Source: JAAFIP01 sp963775085 (GTDB taxonomy: Bacteria; Pseudomonadota; Gammaproteobacteria; Burkholderiales; Burkholderiaceae_C). From it: DNA of 64,000 nucleotides. Position numbers and translations under genes: made by a program. The notes below the pieces were generated by a model. It saw only the letters and a list, made by a program, of their open reading frames with translations. It was not told the DNA's origin and made no database searches. The stretch is taken from contig CAVZHO010000002.1 in NCBI GenBank assembly GCA_963775085.1, positions 1,035,051-1,099,050 on the forward strand, written 5' to 3'. The stretch's first letter is position 1. Each line of letters begins with the position of its first letter. This document shows, piece by piece, positions 51,696-61,216 of the stretch.

Positions 51696-52133
51696 TCACC
51701 GAATACACTGCACTTTCAAGCCCACAGCCAGTGCAATGTCCAGCCAGGGCTTATCCGCTGTCAGCACCGCTGCACCCTCGGCGCGCGCCAGCGCCAGGCA
51801 AGCGCGGTCACCCAGTGACAGGCCTACTTTGCGCGTAGCTGTGCGCAGCCAGGCCGCGTCCGCAGACTGCGCAGCGTCAAAAGCCACTATGCGCAGCTCC
51901 ACCGATGTCATCACCGTGGCTGCATCCTCTTGGCTCAGGCCTTTGTCCAGCAGCTTCGTTAAAACCTCGGTGTGATTGGCCGCACTCAGCAGGCACGGCA
52001 GCGTCAGCGCCTGCATCACAGCGTCAGCTCCCGGTTCGTCGTTAAACAACGCCAGCAAGGCCGACGCGTCCAGCACCACCGCACCAGCCTTTTCATTCGA
52101 TTTGGCGCCAGTGCTTGCAGCCGCCTTAGCCAT
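51696..52133 (-). CDS. vapC: PIN-domain toxin, VapC type
   Basis: The 145-residue PIN nuclease has the four acidic residues Asp22 (VVLDASALLALFNDE), Glu56 (AANHTEVL), Asp109 (LSLGDRACLALA) and Asp127 (VLTADKPW). VapC toxins cut initiator tRNA or rRNA when freed from antitoxin. A 17-residue Lys/Ala-rich extension precedes the domain. The start overlaps the end of the antitoxin gene by eight bases, typical of TA pairs. Confidence 0.88.
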   Translation of the reverse strand: MAKAAASTGAKSNEKAGAVVLDASALLALFNDEPGADAVMQALTLPCLLSAANHTEVLTKLLDKGLSQEDAATVMTSVELRIVAFDAAQSADAAWLRTATRKVGLSLGDRACLALARAEGAAVLTADKPWLDIALAVGLKVQCIR

Positions 52134-52368
52134 GCGCCGCCTCCTGCCTGCGCTCGGCTATCAGCTCGTCCGCCAACGACACCCCCGCAGGCACATGCTT
52201 GCGCACCAGCGCCTGCGCCTGGCGTATGCGCTGCGCCCGCGAGGTCACCCGCGCCTCCCCATCCACCAGTGACCACAATACGGCATCCCCCTCCTTTAGC
52301 CCCAAGGCTTGGCGTATTTCGGCAGGCATGACAACCCGACCACCATCCGACATTTTCATTTGTAACAT
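52126..52368 (-). CDS. vapB: AbrB/MazE-type antitoxin, VapB role
   Basis: The 80-residue protein starts at ATG 52368 (MLQMKMSDGGRVVMPAEIRQ), seven bases after GGAG. The SpoVT/AbrB swapped-hairpin DNA-binding fold is shown by GGRVVMPAEIRQALGLKEGD followed by AVLWSLVDGEARV. The C-terminal helix (QALVRKHVPAGVSLADELIA) would bind and block the PIN toxin. It probably represses its own promoter. It is divergent from a small gene starting 35 bp away. Confidence 0.85.
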   Translation of the reverse strand: MLQMKMSDGGRVVMPAEIRQALGLKEGDAVLWSLVDGEARVTSRAQRIRQAQALVRKHVPAGVSLADELIAERRQEAAHG

Positions 52369-52403
52369 GATTAATCTCCAAAACACTGGATAAATTCTAT
52401 TTT

Positions 52404-52601
52404 ATGGCAAATAATGGTGCAGCGCAAATACAGGCCAAACGCTTGGCCCATACAGCCGTTCGCAAGCCGCGCAGCGCCTTGGTGTCAGGCGGCGCGGTGG
52501 TGACAGATAATGAAGCCGAATTCACACGGGTGGAACAGCCTGCGGCCAGAGAACTGGTTGAAGCCCGCCGCCGCCAACTTGTAAAACGCATTTATTTATA
52601 A
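52404..52601 (+). CDS. possible small protein divergent from the TA pair
   Basis: The 65-residue frame from ATG 52404 (MANNGAAQIQAKRLAHTAVR) is basic and helical in pattern, ending AARELVEARRRQLVKRIYL. No ribosome site is visible and no family is recognised. The opposite strand is also open over most of the same stretch, so coding potential is uncertain. A copy of the dispersed repeat begins 12 bp after its stop. Confidence 0.35.
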   Translation: MANNGAAQIQAKRLAHTAVRKPRSALVSGGAVVTDNEAEFTRVEQPAARELVEARRRQLVKRIYL

Positions 52602-52613
52602 CAAATACGCCTC

Positions 52614-52656
52614 TAGCCCAATAAAATATAGCGTAAGCAGCTATTTAATGCATAGC
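52614..52656 (+). repeat. dispersed repeat between the TA pair and serB
   Basis: TAGCCCAATAAAATATAGCG then TAAGCAGCTATTTAATGCAT and AGC; the first half is the same variant as at 51634. Confidence 0.88.
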
Positions 52657-52700
52657 AGTTATCGCCCCTCCAAAGCAAAGCAAGCGTCAGTACCCCTCAC

Positions 52701-53414
52701 ATGCCCTCCACCGAATTCTCCCCCGGCCTCGTCATTCAAGGCATCACGCCGCCTTTAAAGCTCAGCCACTTCAAGCTGGCTGCGTTTGACATGGACTCCA
52801 CCCTGATCAATATCGAATGCGTGGACGAAATTGCCGATGCCGCTGGCCGCAAAGCCGAGGTGGCCGCCATTACCGAGGCGGCCATGCGCGGCGAGATTGC
52901 CGACTACAAAGACAGCCTGCGCCGCCGCGTGGCTTTGCTGGCGGGGGTGCCGGTGAGCGCTATGCAAGAGGTGCTGATCCAGCGCATGCGGCTCAACCCA
53001 GGAGCAGAGCAGCTCACGCAGGCCTACAAGGCGGCTGGCATGAAGCTGCTGCTGGTGTCGGGCGGGTTTACCTTTTTTACCGACCGCATCAAGGAGCGGC
53101 TACAGATCGACTTTTCCCGCTCCAACGTGCTGGAGGTAGCGGCCGGAAAACTGACCGGCCGGATGGTGAACCAGCCCTGGGGCGACATTTGCGACGGCGA
53201 GGAAAAGCGCAGGATGCTGCTGGCCACCTGCGCCCAGCTGGGCATAGCGCCCGCACAGGCCATTGCGGTGGGTGACGGCGCCAATGACTTGCCCATGATG
53301 GGCGTAGCTGGCCTGTCCGTGGCCTACCATGCCAAACCCAAGGTGCGCGAGCAGGCGATGGTGGCGATTAACAGCGGCGGGCTGGACCGGCTGCTGGAGC
53401 TGTTCAACGCCTGA
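52701..53414 (+). CDS. serB: phosphoserine phosphatase
   Basis: The 237-residue HAD phosphatase makes L-serine. The nucleophile motif is AFDMDSTLINIECVDEIAD (first Asp about residue 30), motif II is LLLVSGGFTFFTDRI, the Lys lies in the REQAMVAINSGG region, and motif III is AVGDGANDLPMMGVAG. It lacks the N-terminal ACT-like domain of E. coli SerB, as is common for shorter beta-proteobacterial forms. A dispersed-repeat copy lies just downstream (53436-53478). Confidence 0.94.
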   Translation: MPSTEFSPGLVIQGITPPLKLSHFKLAAFDMDSTLINIECVDEIADAAGRKAEVAAITEAAMRGEIADYKDSLRRRVALLAGVPVSAMQEVLIQRMRLNPGAEQLTQAYKAAGMKLLLVSGGFTFFTDRIKERLQIDFSRSNVLEVAAGKLTGRMVNQPWGDICDGEEKRRMLLATCAQLGIAPAQAIAVGDGANDLPMMGVAGLSVAYHAKPKVREQAMVAINSGGLDRLLELFNA

Positions 53415-53435
53415 TTTATGTGCCAAATTACTTCG

Positions 53436-53478
53436 TAGTCCTTGTCGTATGGACATAAGCTGCTATTGTAAGTATAGC
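53436..53478 (+). repeat. dispersed repeat between serB and the RND pump gene
   Basis: TAGTCCTTGTCGTATGGACA then TAAGCTGCTATTGTAAGTAT and AGC is a close match. It ends seven bases before the RND stop codon and sits between convergent genes. Confidence 0.95.
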
Positions 53479-53485
53479 GTCTGGT

Positions 53486-56400
53486 TTACTTGACCAGCAC
53501 CTCAGCCTGGCTTAACACCGGTGCCAAGCTGGCCACTACAGCCGCTGCCGGGACCAACACGGGCGCGGCTCCATGCGGCGCAGCCCCATGCGGCGCAGCC
53601 GGTGCATGCGCATCCGCAAGCGCCGTCTTGATGGCCCCCGGCGCCTTCTTGCGTGCCAGCAGGGTGTACATGGTGGGCACTACAAAGATGGTGAGCAGGG
53701 TGCCCAGCGACATGCCGCCCACAATCACCCAGCCAATTTGCTGGCGGCTCTCGGCCCCTGCGCCGGTGGCCAGCGCCAGGGGCAGCGCACCCAGCACCAT
53801 GGCGCCGGTGGTCATCAAAATCGGGCGCAGGCGTTGGGAGGCGGATTTCTGGATGGCATCCCAGGTGGACATACCCCCCTCACGCAGTTTGTTGGCAAAC
53901 TCCACGATCAAGATGCCGTGTTTCGTAATCAGGCCCACCAAGGTGATCAGGCCGATTTGGCTAAATACATTGAGCGTACCCCCGCTCCACTGCAAGGCCG
54001 CCAGCGCGCCCACCATCGACAGCGGCACGCTGAGCATGATGACAAAGGGGTCAACAAAACTTTCAAACTGTGCGGCCAGCACCAAAAAGATGAACAACAG
54101 AGCCATGGCAAACACAATGGCCAGCGAGCCGGAGGACTTTTTAAACTCGCGGCTTTGACCGTTCAGGTCGGTCGCGTAGCCGGGCTTGAGCACCTTTTGT
54201 GCGGTGGCATCCATAAACTCCAGCGCCTTGCCCAGCGAATAGTCGGGCGACAGATTGGCGGTGATGGAGGCAGAGCGGCGCTGGCCAAAGTGGTTGAGTT
54301 CGCGCGGCACCACGATCTCACGCAGCTTGACCAGCGACGACAGCGGAATCATCGCCTCGTTGCGGCCACGCACAAAAATCTTTTCAATATCGTCGGGCGT
54401 ATCGCGCTCGGTGGTGCCGGTCTGCACGATCACGTCGTACTGCTCGCCCTCGCGCTTGTAGCGCGTCACGGCCCTGCCGCCCAGCATGGTCTCCACCGCA
54501 CGGGCCACGGCCTCGACGCTCACGCCCATGTCGGCGGCGCGCTCGCGGTCCACCTCCATTTTGATCTCGGGTTTGTTCAGGCGCAGGTCGGTGTCTACCT
54601 GCACAAAGCCGGGGTTTTTGGCCAGCTCATCCTGGAAGCTGCGTACCACCTGGCTCAGGTTCTGGTAGCTGTCGGAGGTGACGATCACGTAGTTGATCGG
54701 CCGCTCGCGAAAGGCCTGGCCCAAGGAGGGCGGCGTGATGGGGAAGGCCGTCACGCCAGGCAGGCCGCTGATACGGCCCGACATTTCTCGCGCCATCTCA
54801 TAGGTCTTTTTAGTGCGCTCTTCCCAGGGTACGGCGCGGTAAAACACGTTGCCCTGCGCTACCGTGGGGTTGCCCGCCACAGTGAAGATGCGGTCAAACT
54901 CCTTGTACTGCATGCCAATGCGCTCGATGGCTTCGGCGTATTTGGAGGTGTAGTCCAGCGTGGCACCGTCGGGGCCGTTGATCACCGTGAGAATCACCCC
55001 CCGGTCCTCCATGGGGGCCAGTTCGCGTTTGATGTCTTGCAGCAAGGCCCAGGTGCCCACACCCGAGCCCACCATCACCAGCACCACCAGCCAGCGTGCT
55101 TTGAGGCTCCAGCCCAAAAGCTTGCTGTAGCCGCGCGTCAGCGCGTTCAGGCCGCTTTCAATCCAGCGGTCAAAAAACCAGGGGTTGGGGTTGTGCCGCA
55201 GCAGCTTGGAGCACATCATGGGCGAGAGAGTGAGGGCCACAAAGCCCGACACCACCACCGAGCCCGCCAGGGCCAGCGCAAACTCGGTAAACAGCCGCCC
55301 GGTGCGGCCCGGTGCAAAGGCCAGGGGCGCATACACCGCCGCCAAAGTCAGCGTCATCGCCACCACGGCAAAACCAATTTCCTTGGCCCCAATGATGGCC
55401 GCGTCCAGCGGCTTTTTGCCTTCTTCAATGTGCCGGTAAATGTTCTCCAGCACCACAATCGCATCGTCCACCACCAGGCCAATGGCCAGCACCAAGGCCA
55501 GCAAGGTCAGCGTGTTGATAGTGAAGCCAAACAGCGCCATCAGGGCGAAGGTGCCAATCAAGGACACCGGTATGGTGACCAGGGGAATGATGGACGCACG
55601 GAAAGTACGCAAAAAGACAAAGATCACCAGCGCCACCAGCACCACGGCCTCCAGGATGGTTGCAAACACGGCCTTGATGGAGCGGTCAATAAACACCGAG
55701 TTGTCGTTGGCCACCTCAATCTCGGTGCCAGCGGGCATGTTTTCCTTGATCTTGGGCAGCATGGCGCGCACGGCGGCGGACAGATCCAGTGGGTTGGCGG
55801 TGGCATTGCGGATCACGCCCAGCGTGATGGCGTTGCGCCCGTTCAGCCGGGTAGAGGTGCGCTCGGCGGCGGGGCCCTGGCGGATCTGCGCCACGTCACC
55901 AATGCGCACCGGCAGGCCGTTGACGTTTTTGATTTGGATAGCAGCAAACTCGGCTGGACGCTGCAAGTCGGTCGCGCTAGTGACGTTGAACTCACGCTGT
56001 TTGCTCTCAATGCGGCCGGCGGGCACTTCGACGTTGGAGCGGCGCAGTGCGTCCTCCACATCCTGCGTGGTGAGTTTGTAGGCAGCCAGTTTGTCGGGGT
56101 CCAGCCAGATGCGCATGGAGTATTTGCGCTCGCCAAACACCCGCACGTCGGCGGCACCGGGGGCAGTTTGCAGCATGGGTTTGGCCAGGCGGTTGGCCAT
56201 GTCGGACAGTTGCAGCACGTTTAAAGTGTCCGAGCTGAAAGCCAACCAAATCACGGGGAAGGCATCGGCCTCCACCTTGGCAATCACCGGTTCGTCAATG
56301 CCGGTGGCGGGCAGGCGCAGGCGCACCCGGCTGACCTTGTCGCGCACGTCGGCAGCAGCGCTGTCGGCATCGCGCGAGAGCACAAAGCGCACCGTGATCT

Positions 56401-56668
56401 GGCTTTGCTCCTGGCGCGAGATGGAGGTGATGATGTCCACCCCTTCAATGCCGGCCAACGAGTCTTCCAATACCTTGGTGACCTGGCTTTCCACCACTTC
56501 GCTGGAGGCACCCAGGTAGCGGGTTTCGACGGTGACCGTAGGCTCGTCAATCTTGGGGTACTCGCGCACCGACAGTTTGGTAAACGAGACGTAGCCAATC
56601 AACAGAATCAGCAGCGAGAGCACCGTGGCAAACACGGGACGGCGAATGGATACCTCTGGCAGTTGCAT
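53486..56668 (-). CDS. RND efflux transporter, HAE1 family
   Basis: The 1060-residue inner-membrane pump has the RND layout: first helix VFATVLSLLILLIGYVSF, a large periplasmic domain, a block of helices with the proton-relay Asp pair in LVLAIGLVVDDAIVVLENIY, a second periplasmic domain, and a final helix block. The sequence is close to the MexF/AcrB-like multidrug branch of HAE1. The C-terminus has a short 15-bp DNA duplication (about 53569-53600) that gives AAPHGAAPHGAAP. Its adaptor gene is upstream in the same direction; no outer-membrane factor is in the window. Confidence 0.93.
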   Translation of the reverse strand: MQLPEVSIRRPVFATVLSLLILLIGYVSFTKLSVREYPKIDEPTVTVETRYLGASSEVVESQVTKVLEDSLAGIEGVDIITSISRQEQSQITVRFVLSRDADSAAADVRDKVSRVRLRLPATGIDEPVIAKVEADAFPVIWLAFSSDTLNVLQLSDMANRLAKPMLQTAPGAADVRVFGERKYSMRIWLDPDKLAAYKLTTQDVEDALRRSNVEVPAGRIESKQREFNVTSATDLQRPAEFAAIQIKNVNGLPVRIGDVAQIRQGPAAERTSTRLNGRNAITLGVIRNATANPLDLSAAVRAMLPKIKENMPAGTEIEVANDNSVFIDRSIKAVFATILEAVVLVALVIFVFLRTFRASIIPLVTIPVSLIGTFALMALFGFTINTLTLLALVLAIGLVVDDAIVVLENIYRHIEEGKKPLDAAIIGAKEIGFAVVAMTLTLAAVYAPLAFAPGRTGRLFTEFALALAGSVVVSGFVALTLSPMMCSKLLRHNPNPWFFDRWIESGLNALTRGYSKLLGWSLKARWLVVLVMVGSGVGTWALLQDIKRELAPMEDRGVILTVINGPDGATLDYTSKYAEAIERIGMQYKEFDRIFTVAGNPTVAQGNVFYRAVPWEERTKKTYEMAREMSGRISGLPGVTAFPITPPSLGQAFRERPINYVIVTSDSYQNLSQVVRSFQDELAKNPGFVQVDTDLRLNKPEIKMEVDRERAADMGVSVEAVARAVETMLGGRAVTRYKREGEQYDVIVQTGTTERDTPDDIEKIFVRGRNEAMIPLSSLVKLREIVVPRELNHFGQRRSASITANLSPDYSLGKALEFMDATAQKVLKPGYATDLNGQSREFKKSSGSLAIVFAMALLFIFLVLAAQFESFVDPFVIMLSVPLSMVGALAALQWSGGTLNVFSQIGLITLVGLITKHGILIVEFANKLREGGMSTWDAIQKSASQRLRPILMTTGAMVLGALPLALATGAGAESRQQIGWVIVGGMSLGTLLTIFVVPTMYTLLARKKAPGAIKTALADAHAPAAPHGAAPHGAAPVLVPAAAVVASLAPVLSQAEVLVK

Positions 56669-56732
56669 GGGGTGCTCCTTGGGTATGGGCTAATGTAAAT
56701 CGGTGACAGCGGTGCAGCTGGCTCGTGGGAGA

Positions 56733-58424
56733 CTATTGGGCAGCGGATGCGCCAGGCGCTGCGGGCATCTGGCCTTGTGCTCCCTGCCCACCGCCAGATC
56801 GAGCGCCCCCTGGGCGACCCAACTCGATGATTCTGACCGCAGACGCATCGCGCTGCAAGCGCTGCTGACCTGCAACCACTACGGTGTCACCGTCTTTCAC
56901 GCCTTCCAAAATCTCCACCCTGCCTGGGCGGCGGACGCCTATTTTGACCTCGGTCCGCTGGGATACCAAACGTACACCGTTGACAAACACAGGAGCCTGC
57001 GGCGCAGGCGCGGTGCCGCCTGCCCCGGGAGCGCCGCCCGCGGCCGAGGTTCCTGCTACCGGGGCAGCCGCAGCCGCCGCTTTTTTAGCCGCTTCGGCCA
57101 GCGCCTTGAATTGCTCTTCGGTCTGCTCCACCACTTTGATCACAAACTGGCGACCGCCTTGCGGAACGATGGCCTCTTCAGGCACGGTGAGCGATGCGTC
57201 GTTGACGTTAAACACGGTGGTGACGCGGGCAAACATGCCGGGGCGCAACGGGCCATTGCCCGCACCTCCCGTGCCACCTGGCGCAGCATTGGCTTGCGGA
57301 TTGACTGCATCCGCACTGAGCCCGCCACCTGCGCCCTGGCGTCTGGCTGTCAACACACTGTTGGTATAGGGCGCACACGCACCGGCTACGGCATCTGCAC
57401 CCGCAGCCGCGGGACGGGACACTGGTCCCGCCACACCGCTGGCCTCAGGCCTGCCAGTGGAGCGTTGGCCGGATCGGACCGCTGCCATCGGTTTGGTAGC
57501 GGAGCCCGATCCTGCGGCTGCTCCACCAGCCCCCGCCGGACGCGCCGACTCACCAGCGGTGTTGGGCATGACTGCGCGCACCGAGATGGAGCGGCCATTG
57601 GCATCAATGTTGGGGTCAATCGCTTCGATCCGGGCTTTGAATTTACGCCCAGGCATGGCATCGAGCTCCATCTCTACCGGCTGGCCTTTGCGCAGCTTGC
57701 CCTGAAAACGCTCAGGCAATTTAAAGTCCACATACATCGACGACAGGTCTTCAATGTTGACCAGATCGGCGCCATCTTTCACGTAGTCGCCCACGTTAAT
57801 GTTGCGAATGCCCGCCGTGCCATCAAACGGTGCCGTCACGCGCATGCGGTCCAGCCGGGCGCAGGCCAGGGCCAGTTGCGCCTCGACCACCAGCAGGTTG
57901 GCCGCGCTTTCGTCCACCACCCGCTGGGCGATAAAGCTTTGCGCCACCAGATCCTGGTTGCGTTTGAGGTTGGCGCGCGAGATCGACACCTGCGCATCGG
58001 CCTGGCGCACCTCGGCGCGTTGCAGCACGTCGTCCAGCTGCACAATCACGTCGCCCTTGCGTACGCGGCCCCCATCGGTAAAGCCCAGGCTCATGATGCG
58101 CCCAGCCACTTCGGGGCGCACCATGACGTTTTGGCGTGAGCGCATGGAGCCCACGGACTGTGCATCGTCCTGCAGGCGAGAGACCTCTACCTTGGCCACC
58201 TCAACGCCCACTGGGCCACCAGGGCCACCGGCTCCCACCCCAGCGCCGCCGCCCGCACGCGCACCCGAGGCACCTGGCGCAGCAGGCGAGGCGGTCGAAG
58301 CGCCCGGCCCTGCGCCCGTGATTTCGGTCGGTTTAATCGGTTTGCTTTGGTACCAATAGGCTGCACCCGAAGCCGCCGCAATGCCAACCACGGCGATAGC
58401 GGAAAAAATTGCCTTAGAAGCCAT
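56733..58424 (-). CDS. RND membrane-fusion (adaptor) protein with large low-complexity inserts
   Basis: The 563-residue protein links the RND pump to an outer-membrane channel. It starts with an uncleaved or Sec-type helix (AIFSAIAVVGIAAASGAAYW). The lipoyl/hairpin motif VRPEVAGRIMSLGFTDGGRV, the coiled-coil hairpin (about 135-190) and the barrel motif DAMPGRKFKARIEAIDPN are normal. Between VRAVMPN (about 287) and LRPGMFARV (about 393) lies an extra stretch of about 100 Gly/Ala/Ser-rich residues with one Cys. A second Ala/Gly-rich insert is near 435-470. Usual family length is 370-420. It lies 64 bp upstream of the pump gene. Confidence 0.9.
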   Translation of the reverse strand: MASKAIFSAIAVVGIAAASGAAYWYQSKPIKPTEITGAGPGASTASPAAPGASGARAGGGAGVGAGGPGGPVGVEVAKVEVSRLQDDAQSVGSMRSRQNVMVRPEVAGRIMSLGFTDGGRVRKGDVIVQLDDVLQRAEVRQADAQVSISRANLKRNQDLVAQSFIAQRVVDESAANLLVVEAQLALACARLDRMRVTAPFDGTAGIRNINVGDYVKDGADLVNIEDLSSMYVDFKLPERFQGKLRKGQPVEMELDAMPGRKFKARIEAIDPNIDANGRSISVRAVMPNTAGESARPAGAGGAAAGSGSATKPMAAVRSGQRSTGRPEASGVAGPVSRPAAAGADAVAGACAPYTNSVLTARRQGAGGGLSADAVNPQANAAPGGTGGAGNGPLRPGMFARVTTVFNVNDASLTVPEEAIVPQGGRQFVIKVVEQTEEQFKALAEAAKKAAAAAAPVAGTSAAGGAPGAGGTAPAPQAPVFVNGVRLVSQRTEVKIGVRRPGRVEILEGVKDGDTVVVAGQQRLQRDASAVRIIELGRPGGARSGGGQGAQGQMPAAPGASAAQ

Positions 58425-58609
58425 GAACGATTGTCTCTTGATTACAGGAAATGGGATGGTCTGACTGTAGCAGGCCGTTAACTCACAGGCTTACGTATTT
58501 CCCAGCGTACAGAGGGTGTTAGCCCGCCACGTTACCTAGGGTTTACACTTAATACGCCAACCCGCTGAGCGCACCGGAAGAATTGCCATGCAAAAAAGCA
58601 GCCAGCAGG

Positions 58610-59758
58610 CTAATCCAGCTTGAGCTTGGCCGCCAGCCACCCACCCGCCCCGACCGCCCCGCCCACCACCCAAAACAGCCCGGCCACGCCCACCACCGCG
58701 CCCGCCACGCCAAACAGCATGGGCATGAGCACGCTGGACGCATTGATGGCCATCAGCCGCAGGCCAATGGCCTCGCCGTGGCGGTCCTCCGGCGTGATCT
58801 GGTGCAGCGTGCTCATGATCATCGGCTGCACGCAGCCTAAGGTAAAGCCCAAAACCACCGAGCACACACCCATGGACAGCGCAGTGGGCATCAGTGGGTA
58901 CACCGCGAACAGCAGGGCCGTGAGCACCATGGACACGGTGACTACCGCCCATTCACGCAGGCTGTGCGCCAGCATTGGCAGCAGCACCCGCACCGCTGCG
59001 GCGGCAATCGCAAACGCGCCCAGGATGGTACCGATCACGCTGGCGCTGTAGCCGCGCTCATGCCCCAGGATGGGCACCACAAAAGTGTGCACGTCCCAGC
59101 AGGACGACAGCAGCCAGTTGACCAGCAACAGGCGGCGAAACATCGGCTCGCGCATCAAATCCCAGGTCTTTTTCGGGACTTCATGGTTAACCTCGACCGG
59201 GGGCAGTTCCTGAGTGCCGCGCACCCAAAACCAGGTGGCAATCGGCAGCAGGGCCATCAGGAAAAACGCCGCCCTAAAACCCGCATGGTCAATCAGCAAC
59301 CCCGCCGTAAAGGGCCCTAAAAAGTTGGATGCCGCAGGCCCGATGGCCAGCCAGCTGAACACCTGCTTGAGCTGGGTGGGGTTCTCCGCTGCGCGGCCCA
59401 CATGGCGCTGTAGCGCAACAGACACCACGCCCGTTGCACCGCCGGTGCACAACGCCGCAATGCACAGCACCGCAAAGTGCGGCACGGCAGTGGCCAGCAA
59501 CGCGCCCGCGCTAGCCAACATCACAGCAAAGCCTACCGGTTTTCTCAAACCATGGGCATCCGCATAGCGCCCGGCGGGCAGCGCCAAAAACACCTGCATC
59601 AGTGCAAACAACGCCAGCAACACCCCCACCGCCGCCGCGCTATGCCCCTCCTTCAGCGCCCACAGTGGCGCAGCCAGCCGCATGCCCGCCATGGTGGCGT
59701 GCACACACACCTGGCCAGCGATCAGGCGCATGAGGGGGCGGGAGAGGGAGGTCTTCAA
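58610..59758 (-). CDS. major facilitator superfamily transporter
   Basis: The protein of about 382 residues has twelve predicted helices. AGRYADAHGLRKPVGFAVML (about 60-79) is the conserved cytoplasmic loop of MFS drug exporters. Relatives are uncharacterised drug/H+ antiporters. The start is uncertain: TTG 59758 follows AAGG and lies just after the rmuC stop; ATG 59731 (MRLIAGQVCVHATMAG) is the alternative. It lies directly downstream of rmuC and may be co-transcribed. Confidence 0.82.
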   Translation of the reverse strand: MKTSLSRPLMRLIAGQVCVHATMAGMRLAAPLWALKEGHSAAAVGVLLALFALMQVFLALPAGRYADAHGLRKPVGFAVMLASAGALLATAVPHFAVLCIAALCTGGATGVVSVALQRHVGRAAENPTQLKQVFSWLAIGPAASNFLGPFTAGLLIDHAGFRAAFFLMALLPIATWFWVRGTQELPPVEVNHEVPKKTWDLMREPMFRRLLLVNWLLSSCWDVHTFVVPILGHERGYSASVIGTILGAFAIAAAAVRVLLPMLAHSLREWAVVTVSMVLTALLFAVYPLMPTALSMGVCSVVLGFTLGCVQPMIMSTLHQITPEDRHGEAIGLRLMAINASSVLMPMLFGVAGAVVGVAGLFWVVGGAVGAGGWLAAKLKLD

Positions 59759-59762
59759 GGCA

Positions 59763-61085
59763 CTAGCCTTCGTCGGGCTCTTTGTCCAGCGGCAGCAGGG
59801 CTTGCGTTTGCGGCTCACTCAGACCCTCCACCTGCTTGAGCGCGCGGTTCATCACATTGGTGCGCGTCTGCGCCTGGTCTAGCGTGGTCAGCACGGTTTG
59901 GGTTTGCGCGCGGATCTTGGTCATCACATCGCCAAACTTGCCAAACTCGGTTTTGACTGCGCCCAGCACCTGCCACACCTCACTGCTGCGCTTTTCCAGC
60001 GCCAGAGTGCGAAAGCCCATTTGCAGGGAGTTGAGCATGGCCAGCAGCGTGGTGGGGCCCGCGAGGGTGACGCGGTAGTCGCGCTGCAAACTGTCCATCA
60101 GCCCCGGGCGGCGCAGCACCTCGGCGTACAGGCCTTCCGACGGCAAAAACAAAATCGCGAAGTCCGTGGTGTACGGCGGCTGCACATATTTCTCGGCGAT
60201 GGACTTAGCCTCCAGTTTACGAATTTGCATCTCCAGCGCCTTGGCTGCCACCTCTACGCCCAGCACGTCGGCGCGCTCCTGCGCGTCAAGCAGGCGCTCG
60301 TAGTCTTCGTTGGGGAATTTTGCGTCAATCGGCAGCCACAGCGGCACGCCGTCATCGCTCTTGCCGGGCAGGCGCACGGCGTAGTCCACCACGTTTTTGC
60401 TGCCGGGAATGGTGGCTATCTGCGCTGCATATTGCTCGGGCGAAAAGATCTGCTCCAGCAGCGCGCCCAGCTGCGCCTCGCCAAAAATACCGCGCGTTTT
60501 CACATTGGTCAGCAGGTGCTTCAGGTCGCCCACGCCCTGCGCCAGCGTCTGCATCTCGCCCAGGCCCTTGTGCACCTGCTCCAGCCTATCCGCCACCTGC
60601 TTAAAGCTCTCGCCCAAGCGGGTTTGCAGAGTGGACTGCAGCTTCTCATCCACCGTCTGGCGCATTTCGTCCAGCTTGGCGGCATTGGTCTTTTGCAGCT
60701 GCGCCAGCTGCACGTCCAGCGTGTCCCGCACCTCGCGCATACGCAGCGCATTGCCATCCGTTATCTGCTGGAGCTGCTGCGTCAGGTTGCCCTGAAAGCC
60801 CGCCAGGCTTTGCGTCAAATGCGTTTGAATAGCAGTAAGCGACTGCGCCTGCTCCGTCCTGTCCCCCCGCGCCGACTCCGTAATTTCCCGCCTCAGCTCC
60901 CGCTCCAGCCGCTCGTTGGTGCTCAGCAGCGTGGTTTTGATGTCTGTATGGCGTGAGTTTTGCTCTTCTTTCAGGAGCTGCTCACGTATGTTTTTGTTGG
61001 ACTTGAGCAGGAAATGACCAATTAAAAGCCACACCAGCAGCAGCGTGTTGAGAATACCCAAAATAAGCGAGATCGAAATGTCCAT
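59763..61085 (-). CDS. rmuC: DNA recombination protein RmuC
   Basis: The 440-residue protein has an N-terminal membrane helix (ISLILGILNTLLLVWLLIGHF), a long coiled coil (about 35-200), and a PD-(D/E)xK-like nuclease domain with WLPIDAKFPNEDYERLLDAQE and FAILFLPSEGLYAEVLRRPG. RmuC limits inversions at short inverted repeats in E. coli, which is of interest in a genome full of such repeats. The stop is TAG at 59763. Confidence 0.93.
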   Translation of the reverse strand: MDISISLILGILNTLLLVWLLIGHFLLKSNKNIREQLLKEEQNSRHTDIKTTLLSTNERLERELRREITESARGDRTEQAQSLTAIQTHLTQSLAGFQGNLTQQLQQITDGNALRMREVRDTLDVQLAQLQKTNAAKLDEMRQTVDEKLQSTLQTRLGESFKQVADRLEQVHKGLGEMQTLAQGVGDLKHLLTNVKTRGIFGEAQLGALLEQIFSPEQYAAQIATIPGSKNVVDYAVRLPGKSDDGVPLWLPIDAKFPNEDYERLLDAQERADVLGVEVAAKALEMQIRKLEAKSIAEKYVQPPYTTDFAILFLPSEGLYAEVLRRPGLMDSLQRDYRVTLAGPTTLLAMLNSLQMGFRTLALEKRSSEVWQVLGAVKTEFGKFGDVMTKIRAQTQTVLTTLDQAQTRTNVMNRALKQVEGLSEPQTQALLPLDKEPDEG

Positions 61086-61132
61086 GGCTAGAGTCTAACG
61101 CGGTGCAAAACAGCGCAAAAGGGGGATCAAGC

Positions 61133-61216
61133 AAAATGGGGTCAGATCAAATTTCAGGACACGGTCTTCCCGGCGACTACGCAGCAAGTACGAAAATTTG
61201 CTCTGACCCCACTTTG
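61133..61216. repeat. inverted REP pair (MITE-like), second REP type
   Basis: TGGGGTCAGATCAAATTT within 61133-61155 is matched in reverse by AAATTTGCTCTGACCCCA within 61192-61216, one internal mismatch and a one-base offset. The GGGGTCAGA start resembles the REP core at the hpn insertion, GGGTCAGGTC. No transposase lies between the arms; this looks like a non-autonomous REP doublet. Confidence 0.8.

Noticed and set aside
53573..56224. Long open frame antisense to the RND pump gene (883 codons)
   Set aside because: His/Gln/Gly-rich shadow of a GC-rich gene, with no family features.
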